From contig CAKUJN010000054.1 of assembly GCA_934661735.1 (NCBI GenBank), positions 1 through 14,516 of the forward strand: a stretch of DNA of 14,516 bases, read 5' to 3'. The translations under genes and the position numbers were made by a program. This document shows positions 1 to 6,267 of this stretch, one piece after another (positions within the stretch are counted from its first letter, which is position 1; each line of letters starts with the position of its first letter). Source of the DNA: an uncultured Oscillospiraceae bacterium (GTDB lineage: Bacteria > Bacillota > Clostridia > Oscillospirales > Oscillospiraceae). The notes below the pieces were generated by a model that saw nothing but the letters and a program-made list of their open reading frames with translations, was not told the DNA's origin and did no database searches.

Positions 1-259
1 CGATTGGCTTAGCCGAACGTATGCAGAGCGAAGCGTCGCTTGGAGTTTGTGAGGACGAGCCGCCGGAGGCACGGTTGTGGTGTCACCGCGAAAGAGACAC
101 TTCCGGTGAATCCGGACAAACGGGCAGATGTGGGTACCGGCCCCTACAAGCTGCTGTGCAGAATCGTCTGCGAAGCAACGGCTGCGGCGTTGCCGCAAAA
201 GCGACACCTCCGGTGCCAGCCGGAAATCCCCAGCTGGAGGTGCTTTTGGCCGCAGGCCG
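1..259. other. Non-coding, repeat-rich left edge
   Basis: I find no gene here. Open frames exist on both strands, but none has a ribosome site or a recognisable protein, and their translations are arginine- and cysteine-rich as expected from random GC-rich DNA. The stretch holds an imperfect direct repeat (described separately). It also has a stem of CACCTCC (205-211) with GGAGGTG (236-242) followed by CTTTT, which could be a plus-strand terminator for a gene left of the window. The spacing and the modest T-run make that uncertain. Confidence 0.5.
71..224. repeat. Imperfect direct repeat of about 46 bp
   Basis: Copy 1 (71-116) and copy 2 (178-224) align along their whole length with a handful of substitutions and one single-base length difference. 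Shared blocks include CCGC, GACAC and TCCGGTG, and both copies end in CCGGA. The 61 bases between them include a GGGCAGATGTGGGTACCGG block (122-140) and CCCCTAC (141-147). On the other strand this reads GTAGGGGC followed by a short variable part, which resembles intergenic repeats I recall from gut clostridia. That resemblance is from memory and not checked. No transposase or clear terminal inverted repeat was seen. Confidence 0.5.
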
Positions 260-299
260 AAAAATCCCCTTTTCCATCCGGAGAGGACAGAAAAGGGGA
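260..299 (-). terminator. Rho-independent terminator of the trkA-trkH operon
   Basis: A perfect 10-bp stem (TCCCCTTTTC at 265-274 with GAAAAGGGGA at 290-299) encloses a 15-base loop. Read on the minus strand it is followed directly by TTTTT (264-260). It starts 8 bases after the trkH stop codon, so it fits as the end of the Trk transcript. Confidence 0.8.
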
Positions 300-306
300 G
301 TAGAGC

Positions 307-1023
307 TCAGCGCCGCGTCCATGTGGACGGCAGCAGGAGAATGACCATCGGATACAGCTCCAGACGGCCGAAAAGCATGTCCAGACACAGGACAACCTTG
401 GAAAGCGGGCTGAACATGGCAAAATTCCCGACCGGTCCGACCATGCCGAGGCCGGGACCGATGTTGTTGAACGTGGCAAACACGGCGGTGATGGTTGTCG
501 TACCGTCAAAATTATCCAGAGACACCAACAGAATGGAGACCAGCGTCAAAAGCACATACATCAGGAAGTAATTGCTGACGCTGCGGATGGTATCTGTGCT
601 GACGCGCTTGCCGTCGACCGTGACGGCTTTGACGGCGTGCGGGGAAATCAGCAGGCGAAGCTCCTTCTGCACCGATTTGAAGAGAATCACGGCGCGAGAG
701 ACCTTCAATCCGCCGCCGGTGGAGCCGGCGCACGCACCGATGAGCATCAGGAACACCAGAATCACGCGCGACAGCTCGGGCCAGAGATTAAAATCGACGG
801 TACAGTAACCGGTTGTGGTAATGACCGAACCGACCGCGAATGCGGCGTGGTGCAGCGCGTCATAGACGCTTGGAAACTGCGGAACGATATTGACCGTGAT
901 CGCGGCGATGGATGCGAAAATGATAATCAGATACCAGCGCAGTTCGGTGTTTTTGAACGCCAGATCAAACTTTTTCCGCAGCAGGAAGAAGTAGATCGAA
1001 AAATTCACACCGAACAGGATCAT
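307..1023 (-). CDS. trkH: TrkH potassium channel subunit, C-terminal part of a broken gene
   Basis: This is the second half of a Trk/Ktr-type potassium translocation subunit, an integral membrane protein. Visible are the membrane segment MILFGVNFSIYFFLL at the start, the third pore loop (TTTGYC around residues 69-74), and the fourth pore loop near ATFNNIGPGLG close to the C-terminus. The frame stays open upstream of the ATG at 1023 as far as a TAG at 1059-1057 and still reads family-like residues (SP, then AID and TTVF) just before the methionine. The ATG is therefore an internal residue of the original protein, not a genuine start; no Shine-Dalgarno site precedes it. Together with the fragment at 1084-1749 the length (about 480 residues) equals an intact TrkH. 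A single local disruption separates the halves. Either the gene is a recent pseudogene or the sequence contains an error. Alone this fragment cannot form a channel. Confidence 0.8.
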   Translation of the reverse strand: MILFGVNFSIYFFLLRKKFDLAFKNTELRWYLIIIFASIAAITVNIVPQFPSVYDALHHAAFAVGSVITTTGYCTVDFNLWPELSRVILVFLMLIGACAGSTGGGLKVSRAVILFKSVQKELRLLISPHAVKAVTVDGKRVSTDTIRSVSNYFLMYVLLTLVSILLVSLDNFDGTTTITAVFATFNNIGPGLGMVGPVGNFAMFSPLSKVVLCLDMLFGRLELYPMVILLLPSTWTRR

Positions 1024-1083
1024 AAAGACGGTCGTGTCGATCGCCGGGCGCCCGGACTAGCGTCCGACAGCCGACCAGCCTGT

Positions 1084-1749
1084 TCAGCCGCCGCCCGTTC
1101 CCGCAGTTGCAAAGGCGTTGCAGAGCGAATCAAAAAGCGGCATGCCGCCGGCAAGATAAAAGACCAGCTGCACGAGCGTCAGGGCAAAATAAATGGAGTA
1201 AAGAATCTTCGACGAGTCGACCATCCGCGGCACCATCTTGCCGACCGTGGGTCCGGGGCTCTCCGCACGCAGCAGATGGATGCCCTGCCCGCCCTCCATT
1301 TTGACAATTGCCAGCATGAACACCAGAATGCCCATGCCGCCCAGCCAGTGGGAAAAGCTGCGCCACATCAGCATGCAGCGGCTCAGCGCCTCCACATCCG
1401 GCAGAATGCTTGAGCCGGTGGTGGTAAAGCCGGAGATCATCTCAAAAACGGCGTCCAGATAGAACGGAATCTCGCCGGACAGCGTGAACGGCAGCGCACC
1501 GACCAGCGACAGGAGAATCCAGCTCAGCGCCACGGTCACAAGACCGTCCTTTGCATAGATGGTCTTGCTGGACGGACGGGAGAAAAGCATGGCCGCTGCG
1601 CCGAAAATTCCGGCGGCGAGCATCGTCCACACAAACCACCAGCCGGCGGGCTCACGATAGCAGAGCGCGGTGACGACAGGGAGCAGCATGAAAACCGATT
1701 CAATCACCAGAATCGCGCCCAGCAGATAAAGAATCATGCGTTTATTCAT
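1084..1749 (-). CDS. trkH: TrkH potassium channel subunit, N-terminal part of a broken gene
   Basis: This is the first half of the Trk potassium-uptake membrane subunit, which forms the ion path and is gated by TrkA. The start ATG at 1749 lies 3 bases after the trkA stop, with an AAGGGAT-type ribosome site inside the end of trkA, so the two genes are translationally close. Visible are the N-terminal membrane segments, the first pore loop (SGFTTTGSS, about residues 106-114), and the second pore loop TAGTGG (215-220), immediately followed by a TGA stop. In intact homologues this filter continues with Phe or another hydrophobic residue and about a dozen residues before the next helix. That next helix is found in another frame at 307-1023. 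Product as annotated: 221 residues of a normal ~480. Probable pseudogene or sequencing error at 1057-1086. Confidence 0.8.
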   Translation of the reverse strand: MNKRMILYLLGAILVIESVFMLLPVVTALCYREPAGWWFVWTMLAAGIFGAAAMLFSRPSSKTIYAKDGLVTVALSWILLSLVGALPFTLSGEIPFYLDAVFEMISGFTTTGSSILPDVEALSRCMLMWRSFSHWLGGMGILVFMLAIVKMEGGQGIHLLRAESPGPTVGKMVPRMVDSSKILYSIYFALTLVQLVFYLAGGMPLFDSLCNAFATAGTGGG

Positions 1750-1752
1750 GGC

Positions 1753-3126
1753 TTATCCCTTCCGCTTTTCCAGAATGTCGCGCAGATCGCTCAGGCCGGT
1801 GACGGTGGTAATGACAATCACGCTGTCGCCGGATTCCAGCGTGTCCTGGCCGTTGGGGATGAGGACCTGGCTGCCGCGCAGGATCGAGCCGATCAGCAGG
1901 TTTGCGCGCAGCCGGAGCTGCGACAGAGGAACGCCGCAGAAATCGGCGTTTTCCGCCACGCGGAATTCCAGCGCCTCCACGCGCCCGCCCAGAAGCTTAT
2001 AGAGCGTTTCCACCTTGGATCCGACCGAGTTCTGCATGGCGCGCACATAGCGGCAGATCTGGTTGGAGGCGCTGTGGCGGGGATTGAATGTGCTTCCGAT
2101 ATCCATGGCGCCGATGATGTTCTGGAACGAGTTGCGGTTGATTTTCGTCACGGCCTTTACTCTGGGGAACGTTTTGCGGACGTACATGCCCATGAGCAGG
2201 TTTTCTTCGTCAATGCCGGTCAGAGCGGCAAAGGCGTCGGTCTCCGCAATGCCGGACTCGCGCAGAAACGCCTCGTTCGTGCCGTCGCCGTGCAGAATGC
2301 TCGCTTTCGGCAGCAGATCGGCCAGCTCCTCGCAGCGGGCGTAGTCCGAGTCCAGAATTTTGACGTTCATGCCGGATTCCATCAGCTGCCGCGCCAGATA
2401 GTACGCGATGCGCCCGCCGCCGACGATCATGACCTGCCGCACTGGCGACGCGGCCAGCCGTGTTTTTTTGAAAAATGCCTGCGCGCTGCGCGGCTCGGCA
2501 ATCAGGGAAATGCGGTCTCCGGCCTCCAGCCGGAACGTGCCGGTGGGGATGCATACGCCGGTTCCGCGTTCCACCGCGCCGATCAGGACTTTGGCGTTGG
2601 CGGTGAGAGAGGGCAACTCCATCAGCGTTTTTCCCGTCAGAACGGAATCCTCCGGAATCTGAACCTGCAACAGCTCAACGCGGCCGCCGGCAAAGGCGTC
2701 GGCCTTGATGGCGGACGGCACACGCAGGCTGCGCGCCATCTCCTGCGCGCAGGTAAGCTCGGGATTGACCGCAAGACTCAGGCCAAGATCGTCCGTGATC
2801 AGTGACAGTTCGCCGTCGTATTCCGGATTGCGCACACGGGCGATGGTGTGGCGTGCACCGGCCTTTTTTGCGACCAGACAGCACAGCAGATTCAGCTCGT
2901 CCGAGGCCGTGACCGCGATCAGCAGATCGGCGGAGTCAACGCCGGCTTCCAGCTGTGTGGCATAGGTTGCGCCGTTGCCCTCGATGCACAGAATGTCCAG
3001 ATCCTCGGTCGTCTGCTGAAGCGGTGCGGGGCTGCGGTCAATGATGGTGATATCATGGCCCTCCCGCGACAGCTGCTCGGCCAGCGTGCTGCCGATTTTG
3101 CCGTCGCCAACGATCACAATTTTCAT
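1753..3126 (-). CDS. trkA: Trk system potassium uptake protein TrkA (two RCK domains)
   Basis: This is the cytoplasmic regulatory subunit of the Trk potassium transporter. It binds nucleotide (NAD(H)/ATP class) and controls the TrkH pore. At 457 residues it has the full tandem length typical of TrkA. Each half carries a Rossmann RCK_N fold followed by an RCK_C segment. The first half has the glycine motif G-D-G-K-I-G (residues 7-12) and an acidic residue ending strand 2 (IID, Asp30). The second half starts near residue 232 with VMIVGGGRIAYYLA, where the third glycine is replaced by Ala, followed by ILDSD. The start at 3126 gives the classical MKIVIVG N-terminus, with only a weak GGGG ribosome site. 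It is the first gene of the operon with trkH (3-base gap). Since trkH is broken, TrkA may be left without its partner unless another trkH exists elsewhere in the genome. Confidence 0.93.
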   Translation of the reverse strand: MKIVIVGDGKIGSTLAEQLSREGHDITIIDRSPAPLQQTTEDLDILCIEGNGATYATQLEAGVDSADLLIAVTASDELNLLCCLVAKKAGARHTIARVRNPEYDGELSLITDDLGLSLAVNPELTCAQEMARSLRVPSAIKADAFAGGRVELLQVQIPEDSVLTGKTLMELPSLTANAKVLIGAVERGTGVCIPTGTFRLEAGDRISLIAEPRSAQAFFKKTRLAASPVRQVMIVGGGRIAYYLARQLMESGMNVKILDSDYARCEELADLLPKASILHGDGTNEAFLRESGIAETDAFAALTGIDEENLLMGMYVRKTFPRVKAVTKINRNSFQNIIGAMDIGSTFNPRHSASNQICRYVRAMQNSVGSKVETLYKLLGGRVEALEFRVAENADFCGVPLSQLRLRANLLIGSILRGSQVLIPNGQDTLESGDSVIVITTVTGLSDLRDILEKRKG

Positions 3127-3206
3127 CAGAATTACCCCACATCATTGTTGTATTTTTCTTTCGGCGGCGCCGCGCGCATGGAATGCAGCGGCAGAAACGG
3201 TCATAA

Positions 3207-3250
3207 AGCGCCGCCGCTCTGCTTATCCGCTATCATACCACGGCGGCGCT
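3207..3250. promoter_or_regulatory. Inverted repeat around the trkA start site, possible operator
   Basis: AGCGCCGCCG (3207-3216) and CGGCGGCGCT (3241-3250) form a perfect 10-bp inverted repeat with 24 bases between. The inner part holds the trkA -10 box. One arm lies in the -35/-10 spacer and the other just downstream of the expected start site. It could be an operator read as two half-sites, or simply a GC-rich coincidence. No T-run follows, so it is not a terminator. Confidence 0.35.
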
Positions 3251-3260
3251 GCAAATGCAA
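3232..3260 (-). promoter_or_regulatory. trkA: Sigma-A promoter of trkA-trkH
   Basis: On the minus strand TTGCAT (3260-3255) and TATGAT (3237-3232) are separated by exactly 17 bases. The -10 box is preceded by TGG, giving an extended -10. Transcription would start near 3225, leaving a leader of about 100 bases before trkA. That is too short for the usual c-di-AMP riboswitch seen upstream of some potassium genes. Confidence 0.6.
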
Positions 3261-3316
3261 TTGCGCGCACGTAAAGAAAAAGCGGCCGCGTCATGAAAAA
3301 CACAGAAAATATCCTC

Positions 3317-3345
3317 TTGACAAGCGGAAAACGTGTGTCTATAAT
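3317..3345 (+). promoter_or_regulatory. Perfect consensus promoter of the MATE gene
   Basis: TTGACA (3317-3322) and TATAAT (3340-3345) are both exact consensus with a 17-base spacer. The start site would be near 3352, about 40 bases before the MATE start codon. A promoter this strong suggests high constitutive transcription or tight repression by a factor that is not visible here. Confidence 0.88.
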
Positions 3346-3392
3346 TTGGCGGTAAAAAATCTGGAGCACATGCAAAGGAGTGCCGGTTATCT

Positions 3393-4889
3393 ATGAAGGA
3401 GACGTCGTCCGTGCGCGGTCTGCGCGCGCTGTTTCGTCCGATTGATCTCACGCAGGGAGTCTGCTGGAAAACCATTCTGCGCTTTTCGCTTCCCGTGATT
3501 TTGTCCTACCTGCTTCAGCAGGTTTATTCTATCAGCGACGCGGCCATTGTCGGCCAGACGCTTTCCGCCGGCGAGGTCGCGGGCGTCAACGACACCACGC
3601 CGCTGGTGTTCGTGTTTTTGCAGTTTGCCTTCGGCGTGAGCGCGGGCTTCTGCGTCATTACCTCCTGCAAGGTTGGCTCGCACGACGCGGCGGGTGTCCG
3701 CCGGTCGCTTGCGACGCAGATTCTTCTGTCGGCGGCGCTGACGCTGCTGCTGACGGGCGTGGCGATGTCGCTTCTGAATCCGATGCTGGCATGGATCAAT
3801 GTTACACCGGACAACGGCGAGGTGTATACCGCCGCGTATACCTACTGCGCGATCATTTTTGCCGGCATCGGTGCGCAGCTGTTCTATAACTTCATCTGCT
3901 CGTTCCTGCGCAGTATGGGCGATTCGGTCACGCCGCTGGCATTCCTGCTGTTTTCCACGGTGCTGAATGTGGGACTGGATCTGCTGTTCATCATTGTGTT
4001 CCGCTGGGGCGTGGCCGGTGCGGCAGTCGCGACGGTTCTGGCGCAGCTGATCAGTACGATTGCCTGCTTTGCCTACGCGTTTTTCAGATATCCGGAGCTC
4101 CGCCTGCACCGCGCGGATTTTGCCGTTACGCTGGGCGATATCACGCAGCATGCCGCACAGGGCATTCCGCTCGGGCTTCAGTTTTCCGTGCTGGCCATCG
4201 GCATCATTGTCATGCAGGGCGTAGTCGTCCAGTTTGACATGCTGGACGGCGTCATGGTTTCCAGCGCCGCACAGAACGGCTTCGGCGCGGCGAACAAGCT
4301 CAACAACTTCATCGCAACGCCGATCAACGGTCTGGGGACTGCCATGACCAGCTTTACGGCGCAGAATCTGGGCGCCGGACGCCACGACCGCATCCGGAGC
4401 GGTGCGCTGCAATCGCTTCTGATGATGGCAATCATTGCTGCGGCAAGCGTCGCGGCGGGGCTGCTGCTGACAATCAACGGGGCGTATCTGCATGTGTTTC
4501 TGAGTGCGGACAAGATCACGCAGGAGACGATCCGCTACGGCAACACGTTTTTGTATGTGGATTTTGCCATGTATCTGTTTCTGGGCGGCATTTTCATCCT
4601 GCGCAACTGTGATCAGGGAATCGGAAAGTCGCAGTTTACGCTGGCTGCGGGCGCAGCGGAGCTGGTCGGACGGATTGCCGTGTGCCTGATTCTTCCGGCC
4701 GCCGTGGCGGGCGGCGCGGTGAGCGCGGCGGCACGGCCGCTGGCGTTCTACGCACTGTGTGCGGCAGATCCGATGGCGTGGATTCTGGCTGATCTGGTCC
4801 TGGCGGTTCCGTTTGTGCGGAACATTCTGCACGATGATTACAGCTATCTCTATGGCACGCGGCGGCGCGGAACGATTGACAAGCCCTGA
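3393..4889 (+). CDS. MATE family multidrug/toxin efflux transporter
   Basis: This is a 498-residue integral membrane antiporter of the MATE family, which exports cationic or aromatic compounds in exchange for Na+ or H+. The start ATG at 3393 follows AAAGGAG (3374-3380) with a rather long 12-base gap. The N-terminal half shows the family pattern ILRFSLPVILSYLLQQVYSISDAAIVGQ, here with residues about 28-55 forming helix 1 and its loop. It is followed by FVFLQFAFGVSAGFCVITSCKVG and the conserved FLRSMGDSVTPL segment. The second half has NNFIATPINGLGTAMTSFTAQNLGAG, the mirror of the first repeat, and then RNCDQGIGKS. About twelve membrane segments are expected. It is a single-gene unit with its own promoter, divergent from trkA. 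The substrate cannot be read from the sequence; clostridial members of this kind are mostly uncharacterised. Confidence 0.93.
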   Translation: MKETSSVRGLRALFRPIDLTQGVCWKTILRFSLPVILSYLLQQVYSISDAAIVGQTLSAGEVAGVNDTTPLVFVFLQFAFGVSAGFCVITSCKVGSHDAAGVRRSLATQILLSAALTLLLTGVAMSLLNPMLAWINVTPDNGEVYTAAYTYCAIIFAGIGAQLFYNFICSFLRSMGDSVTPLAFLLFSTVLNVGLDLLFIIVFRWGVAGAAVATVLAQLISTIACFAYAFFRYPELRLHRADFAVTLGDITQHAAQGIPLGLQFSVLAIGIIVMQGVVVQFDMLDGVMVSSAAQNGFGAANKLNNFIATPINGLGTAMTSFTAQNLGAGRHDRIRSGALQSLLMMAIIAAASVAAGLLLTINGAYLHVFLSADKITQETIRYGNTFLYVDFAMYLFLGGIFILRNCDQGIGKSQFTLAAGAAELVGRIAVCLILPAAVAGGAVSAAARPLAFYALCAADPMAWILADLVLAVPFVRNILHDDYSYLYGTRRRGTIDKP

Positions 4890-4905
4890 CTGCGTGTGAT
4901 AAAAT
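4876..4905 (+). promoter_or_regulatory. Probable promoter of tRNA-Leu
   Basis: TTGACA (4876-4881) overlaps the last codons of the MATE gene, and TAAAAT (4900-4905) follows with an 18-base spacer. The tRNA starts about 85 bases after the predicted start site. The -35 is exact but the spacer is slightly long, and read-through from the MATE promoter is an alternative. Confidence 0.45.
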
Positions 4906-4996
4906 CCATCATGCGGGCGCTGTGCGGTCAGCAGCGCAGCGCTTTCTGCATGCTGTACGGCTGTTCCGGCCTGTGCAGAGAGCAGACACACAATAT

Positions 4997-5079
4997 GCGC
5001 CCGTGGTGGAATTGGCAGACACGATGGATTTAGGTTCCATTGCGCAAGCGTGCAGGTTCAAGTCCTGTCGGGCGCACCA
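4997..5079 (+). tRNA. tRNA-Leu (anticodon UAG)
   Basis: The cloverleaf is complete. The acceptor stem GCGCCCG (4997-5003) pairs fully with CGGGCGC (5069-5075). The anticodon stem ATGGA/TCCAT encloses a seven-base loop with anticodon TAG at 5031-5033. The variable arm is long (type II), and the T-arm GCAGG-TTCAAGT-CCTGT and an encoded CCA (5077-5079) are present. The TAG anticodon and long variable arm identify leucine (CUN codons). Confidence 0.96.
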
Positions 5080-5088
5080 CTCAGAAAT

Positions 5089-5142
5089 GACCTTTGGATG
5101 TCAGGCAGCCGCGCAGGCGCGTCCGCCTCGACAGCAAAGGTC
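5089..5142 (+). other. Structured RNA segment after tRNA-Leu
   Basis: GACCTTTG (5089-5096) pairs with CAAAGGTC (5135-5142). Inside, TGTC pairs with GACA, and a small hairpin AGGCG-CGTC-CGCCT sits in the middle. It is followed by TTTCTTC. It lies 9 bases after the tRNA CCA and 14 bases before the strong terminator, so it belongs to the tRNA precursor's 3' trailer. It may be a first, weaker terminator or a processing signal. Confidence 0.4.
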
Positions 5143-5155
5143 TTTCTTCGTTCAA

Positions 5156-5193
5156 CCCCCGCAATCGCTTCACCGGATTGCGGGGGTGTTTTT
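5156..5193 (+). terminator. Rho-independent terminator after tRNA-Leu
   Basis: An 11-bp perfect stem (CCCCCGCAATC at 5156-5166, GATTGCGGGGG at 5176-5186) with a 9-base loop is followed by TGTTTTT. It ends the tRNA-Leu transcript. Confidence 0.9.
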
Positions 5194-5211
5194 GCAGTTG
5201 ATGCATCGCGT

Positions 5212-5436
5212 TCAAGTGCTGATTTCATGAACAGACGAAAGTTCATCGTTTTGCAGCTTCTGTATCACCAGATCATTGATTCTCTGCTGCAATTTCCAAA
5301 GCGCATCCTGTAAAACCAAACAGCGGGCGTCTAGGATTGCGTTCCTCAATGCCTGCTGCTTTTGCAATGAATGTGTTACCTTTTTCAGCGCTTTTTGCTG
5401 TGTGAACAGCCTCCCGTTTGTTGGACAGCATGTCAT
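5212..5436 (-). CDS. Possible small helical protein (74 aa), function unknown
   Basis: This 74-residue open frame starts at an ATG at 5436 and lies wholly in the space between the tRNA-Leu terminator and the lipoprotein gene. I do not recognise it. From about residue 11 to 65 the product is a regular amphipathic helix. Leu, Val, Ile and Ala recur at three- and four-residue steps, as in SLQKQQALRNAIL and DALWKLQQRINDLVIQKL, with no proline or glycine. That pattern is unusual for a chance frame and suggests a coiled coil or a coding remnant. Against it: no ribosome site precedes the ATG, no promoter is evident, and the frame continues open upstream as antisense of the lipoprotein gene. It could be a degraded gene end or chance. 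Confidence 0.3.
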   Translation of the reverse strand: MTCCPTNGRLFTQQKALKKVTHSLQKQQALRNAILDARCLVLQDALWKLQQRINDLVIQKLQNDELSSVHEIST

Positions 5437-5637
5437 ATGATCCGGCAAACGGGGGACCGGAAGATGCGGCGGACAATCGTTCAGAGGACATTTTTCGAAA
5501 AACTGTCCTCTGTTCACGGAATGTTTACAACTCTCCGTTAGAATAGCTGCGGGTTTTGAAAACATTCGGCCCGCGGATTCCGTCTTAAATACCAGAGCGG
5601 CGCTGCGCGCCGCAGACAATCTACGGAGGATATTACC
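5437..5637. other. Leader and control region before the lipoprotein gene
   Basis: No gene is supported here. It contains a near-perfect palindrome at 5483-5511 and a GC-rich hairpin at 5597-5613 (GCGGCGC-TGC-GCGCCGC). The hairpin lies directly upstream of the GGAGG ribosome site of the lipoprotein gene. I could not find a convincing -35/-10 pair. TAGAAT near 5535-5540 is a possible -10 box, but no -35 box lies at the right distance. Confidence 0.4.
5483..5511. repeat. 29-base palindrome with a single bulged base
   Basis: AGAGGACA (5483-5490) and TGTCCTCT (5504-5511) flank an inner palindrome TTTTTCGAAAAA and one unpaired C. Such symmetry fits an operator for a dimeric regulator, or a cruciform-forming hairpin. 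It sits about 125 bases before the lipoprotein start codon and 47 bases before the possible small minus-strand gene. Confidence 0.5.
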
Positions 5638-6213
5638 ATGAAAAAGATCATTGCAATGCTGCTCGCCGTGCTTACGGCGCTTTCCCTGACGGCCTGTGCG
5701 TCCCGTGCGGACGGCGGCCAGAACGGCCAGACGCCGGAGATTCCCGACGCGCTGACGCTTCTGAACGGCGTGTGGGACACCTATGCGGAGGATGAAAAGT
5801 TTACCGCTGCCGGCGGCGACTATAACGAGGAAAACATGACGGACGGCGCGCCTGGCAAAGTCGGACTGGACGATGCGGACAGCGTATCCTATCTGCTCAG
5901 CGTTCCGGTAGATGTGGTCTCCAAATTTGACGACGCCGCCTCGCTGTTCCATATGCTCAACGGCAACACCTTTACCTGCGGTGCATATCGTCTGACGGAT
6001 GCCGCTGAGCTGGACAGTGCTGCCGCGTCCATCAAGTCATATGTGATGAGCAAGCAGTGGATGTGCGGCTTTCCGGACAAGCTGGTTATTGCGTCCGTCG
6101 GCAGCTATATTGTCGAGGTTTTCGGCGCGGAGGATCTTGTCAACACCTTCCGCGACAAGCTGACCGCCTGCTATGAAGGCGTGACGATCATCACGGACGA
6201 GCCGATCATGTAA
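5638..6213 (+). CDS. Secreted lipoprotein of an envelope-acylation cassette, function unknown
   Basis: This 191-residue protein has a clear lipoprotein signal: basic MKK, a hydrophobic stretch, and lipobox LTAC with Cys20 as the lipidated residue. It should therefore be anchored on the outside of the cytoplasmic membrane. The start is set by GGAGG ten bases before ATG 5638. After a flexible Gly/Gln/Asp-rich linker (about 21-35) comes one compact acidic domain. Notable patterns are ALTLLNGVWDTYAEDEKF, the DDAASLFHMLNGNTFTCGAY block, then KQWMCGFPDKLVI and SYIVEVFGAEDLVNTFRDKL. The family seems familiar from gut clostridia, but I cannot assign a function. I recall similar proteins carrying loose labels such as 'bacteriocin transport accessory', which the sequence does not support. 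The gene directly precedes the MBOAT acyltransferase (54-base gap with a hairpin), so a role at the envelope beside that enzyme is a reasonable inference. Confidence 0.85.
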   Translation: MKKIIAMLLAVLTALSLTACASRADGGQNGQTPEIPDALTLLNGVWDTYAEDEKFTAAGGDYNEENMTDGAPGKVGLDDADSVSYLLSVPVDVVSKFDDAASLFHMLNGNTFTCGAYRLTDAAELDSAAASIKSYVMSKQWMCGFPDKLVIASVGSYIVEVFGAEDLVNTFRDKLTACYEGVTIITDEPIM

Positions 6214-6221
6214 ACGGAAAA

Positions 6222-6255
6222 AGCGGCGGCGTGCAGGACTCTGTGCGCCGCCGCT
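6222..6255 (+). other. Strong intercistronic hairpin between lipoprotein and MBOAT genes
   Basis: AGCGGCGGCG (6222-6231) pairs with CGCCGCCGCT (6246-6255). Pairing continues inward through GU pairs to a GACT loop, giving about 15 bp. The stem ends exactly where the MBOAT ribosome site GTGGAG begins, and ATTTTT lies between that site and the ATG. It may act as a partial terminator, protect the lipoprotein mRNA, or adjust MBOAT translation. Confidence 0.55.
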
Positions 6256-6267
6256 GTGGAGATTTTT

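Noticed and set aside
21..571. Overlapping open frames on both strands at the left edge
   Set aside because: No ribosome sites or recognisable protein; part overlaps the trkH coding sequence on the other strand and the rest is repeat DNA.
3127..3225. c-di-AMP (ydaO-type) riboswitch in the trkA leader
   Set aside because: The leader is only about 100 bases and shows none of the expected paired architecture.
4917..4945. Possible terminator between the MATE gene and tRNA-Leu (8-bp stem with one G-U pair, then TTT)
   Set aside because: Weak stem and T-run, and it lies between the likely tRNA promoter and the tRNA, where it would be counter-productive.
3387..4991. Long minus-strand open frame (534 codons) opposite the MATE gene
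   Set aside because: Its product is Arg/Gln/His-rich with no domain, and it mirrors the MATE coding strand; long antisense frames are a common by-product of GC-rich codons.
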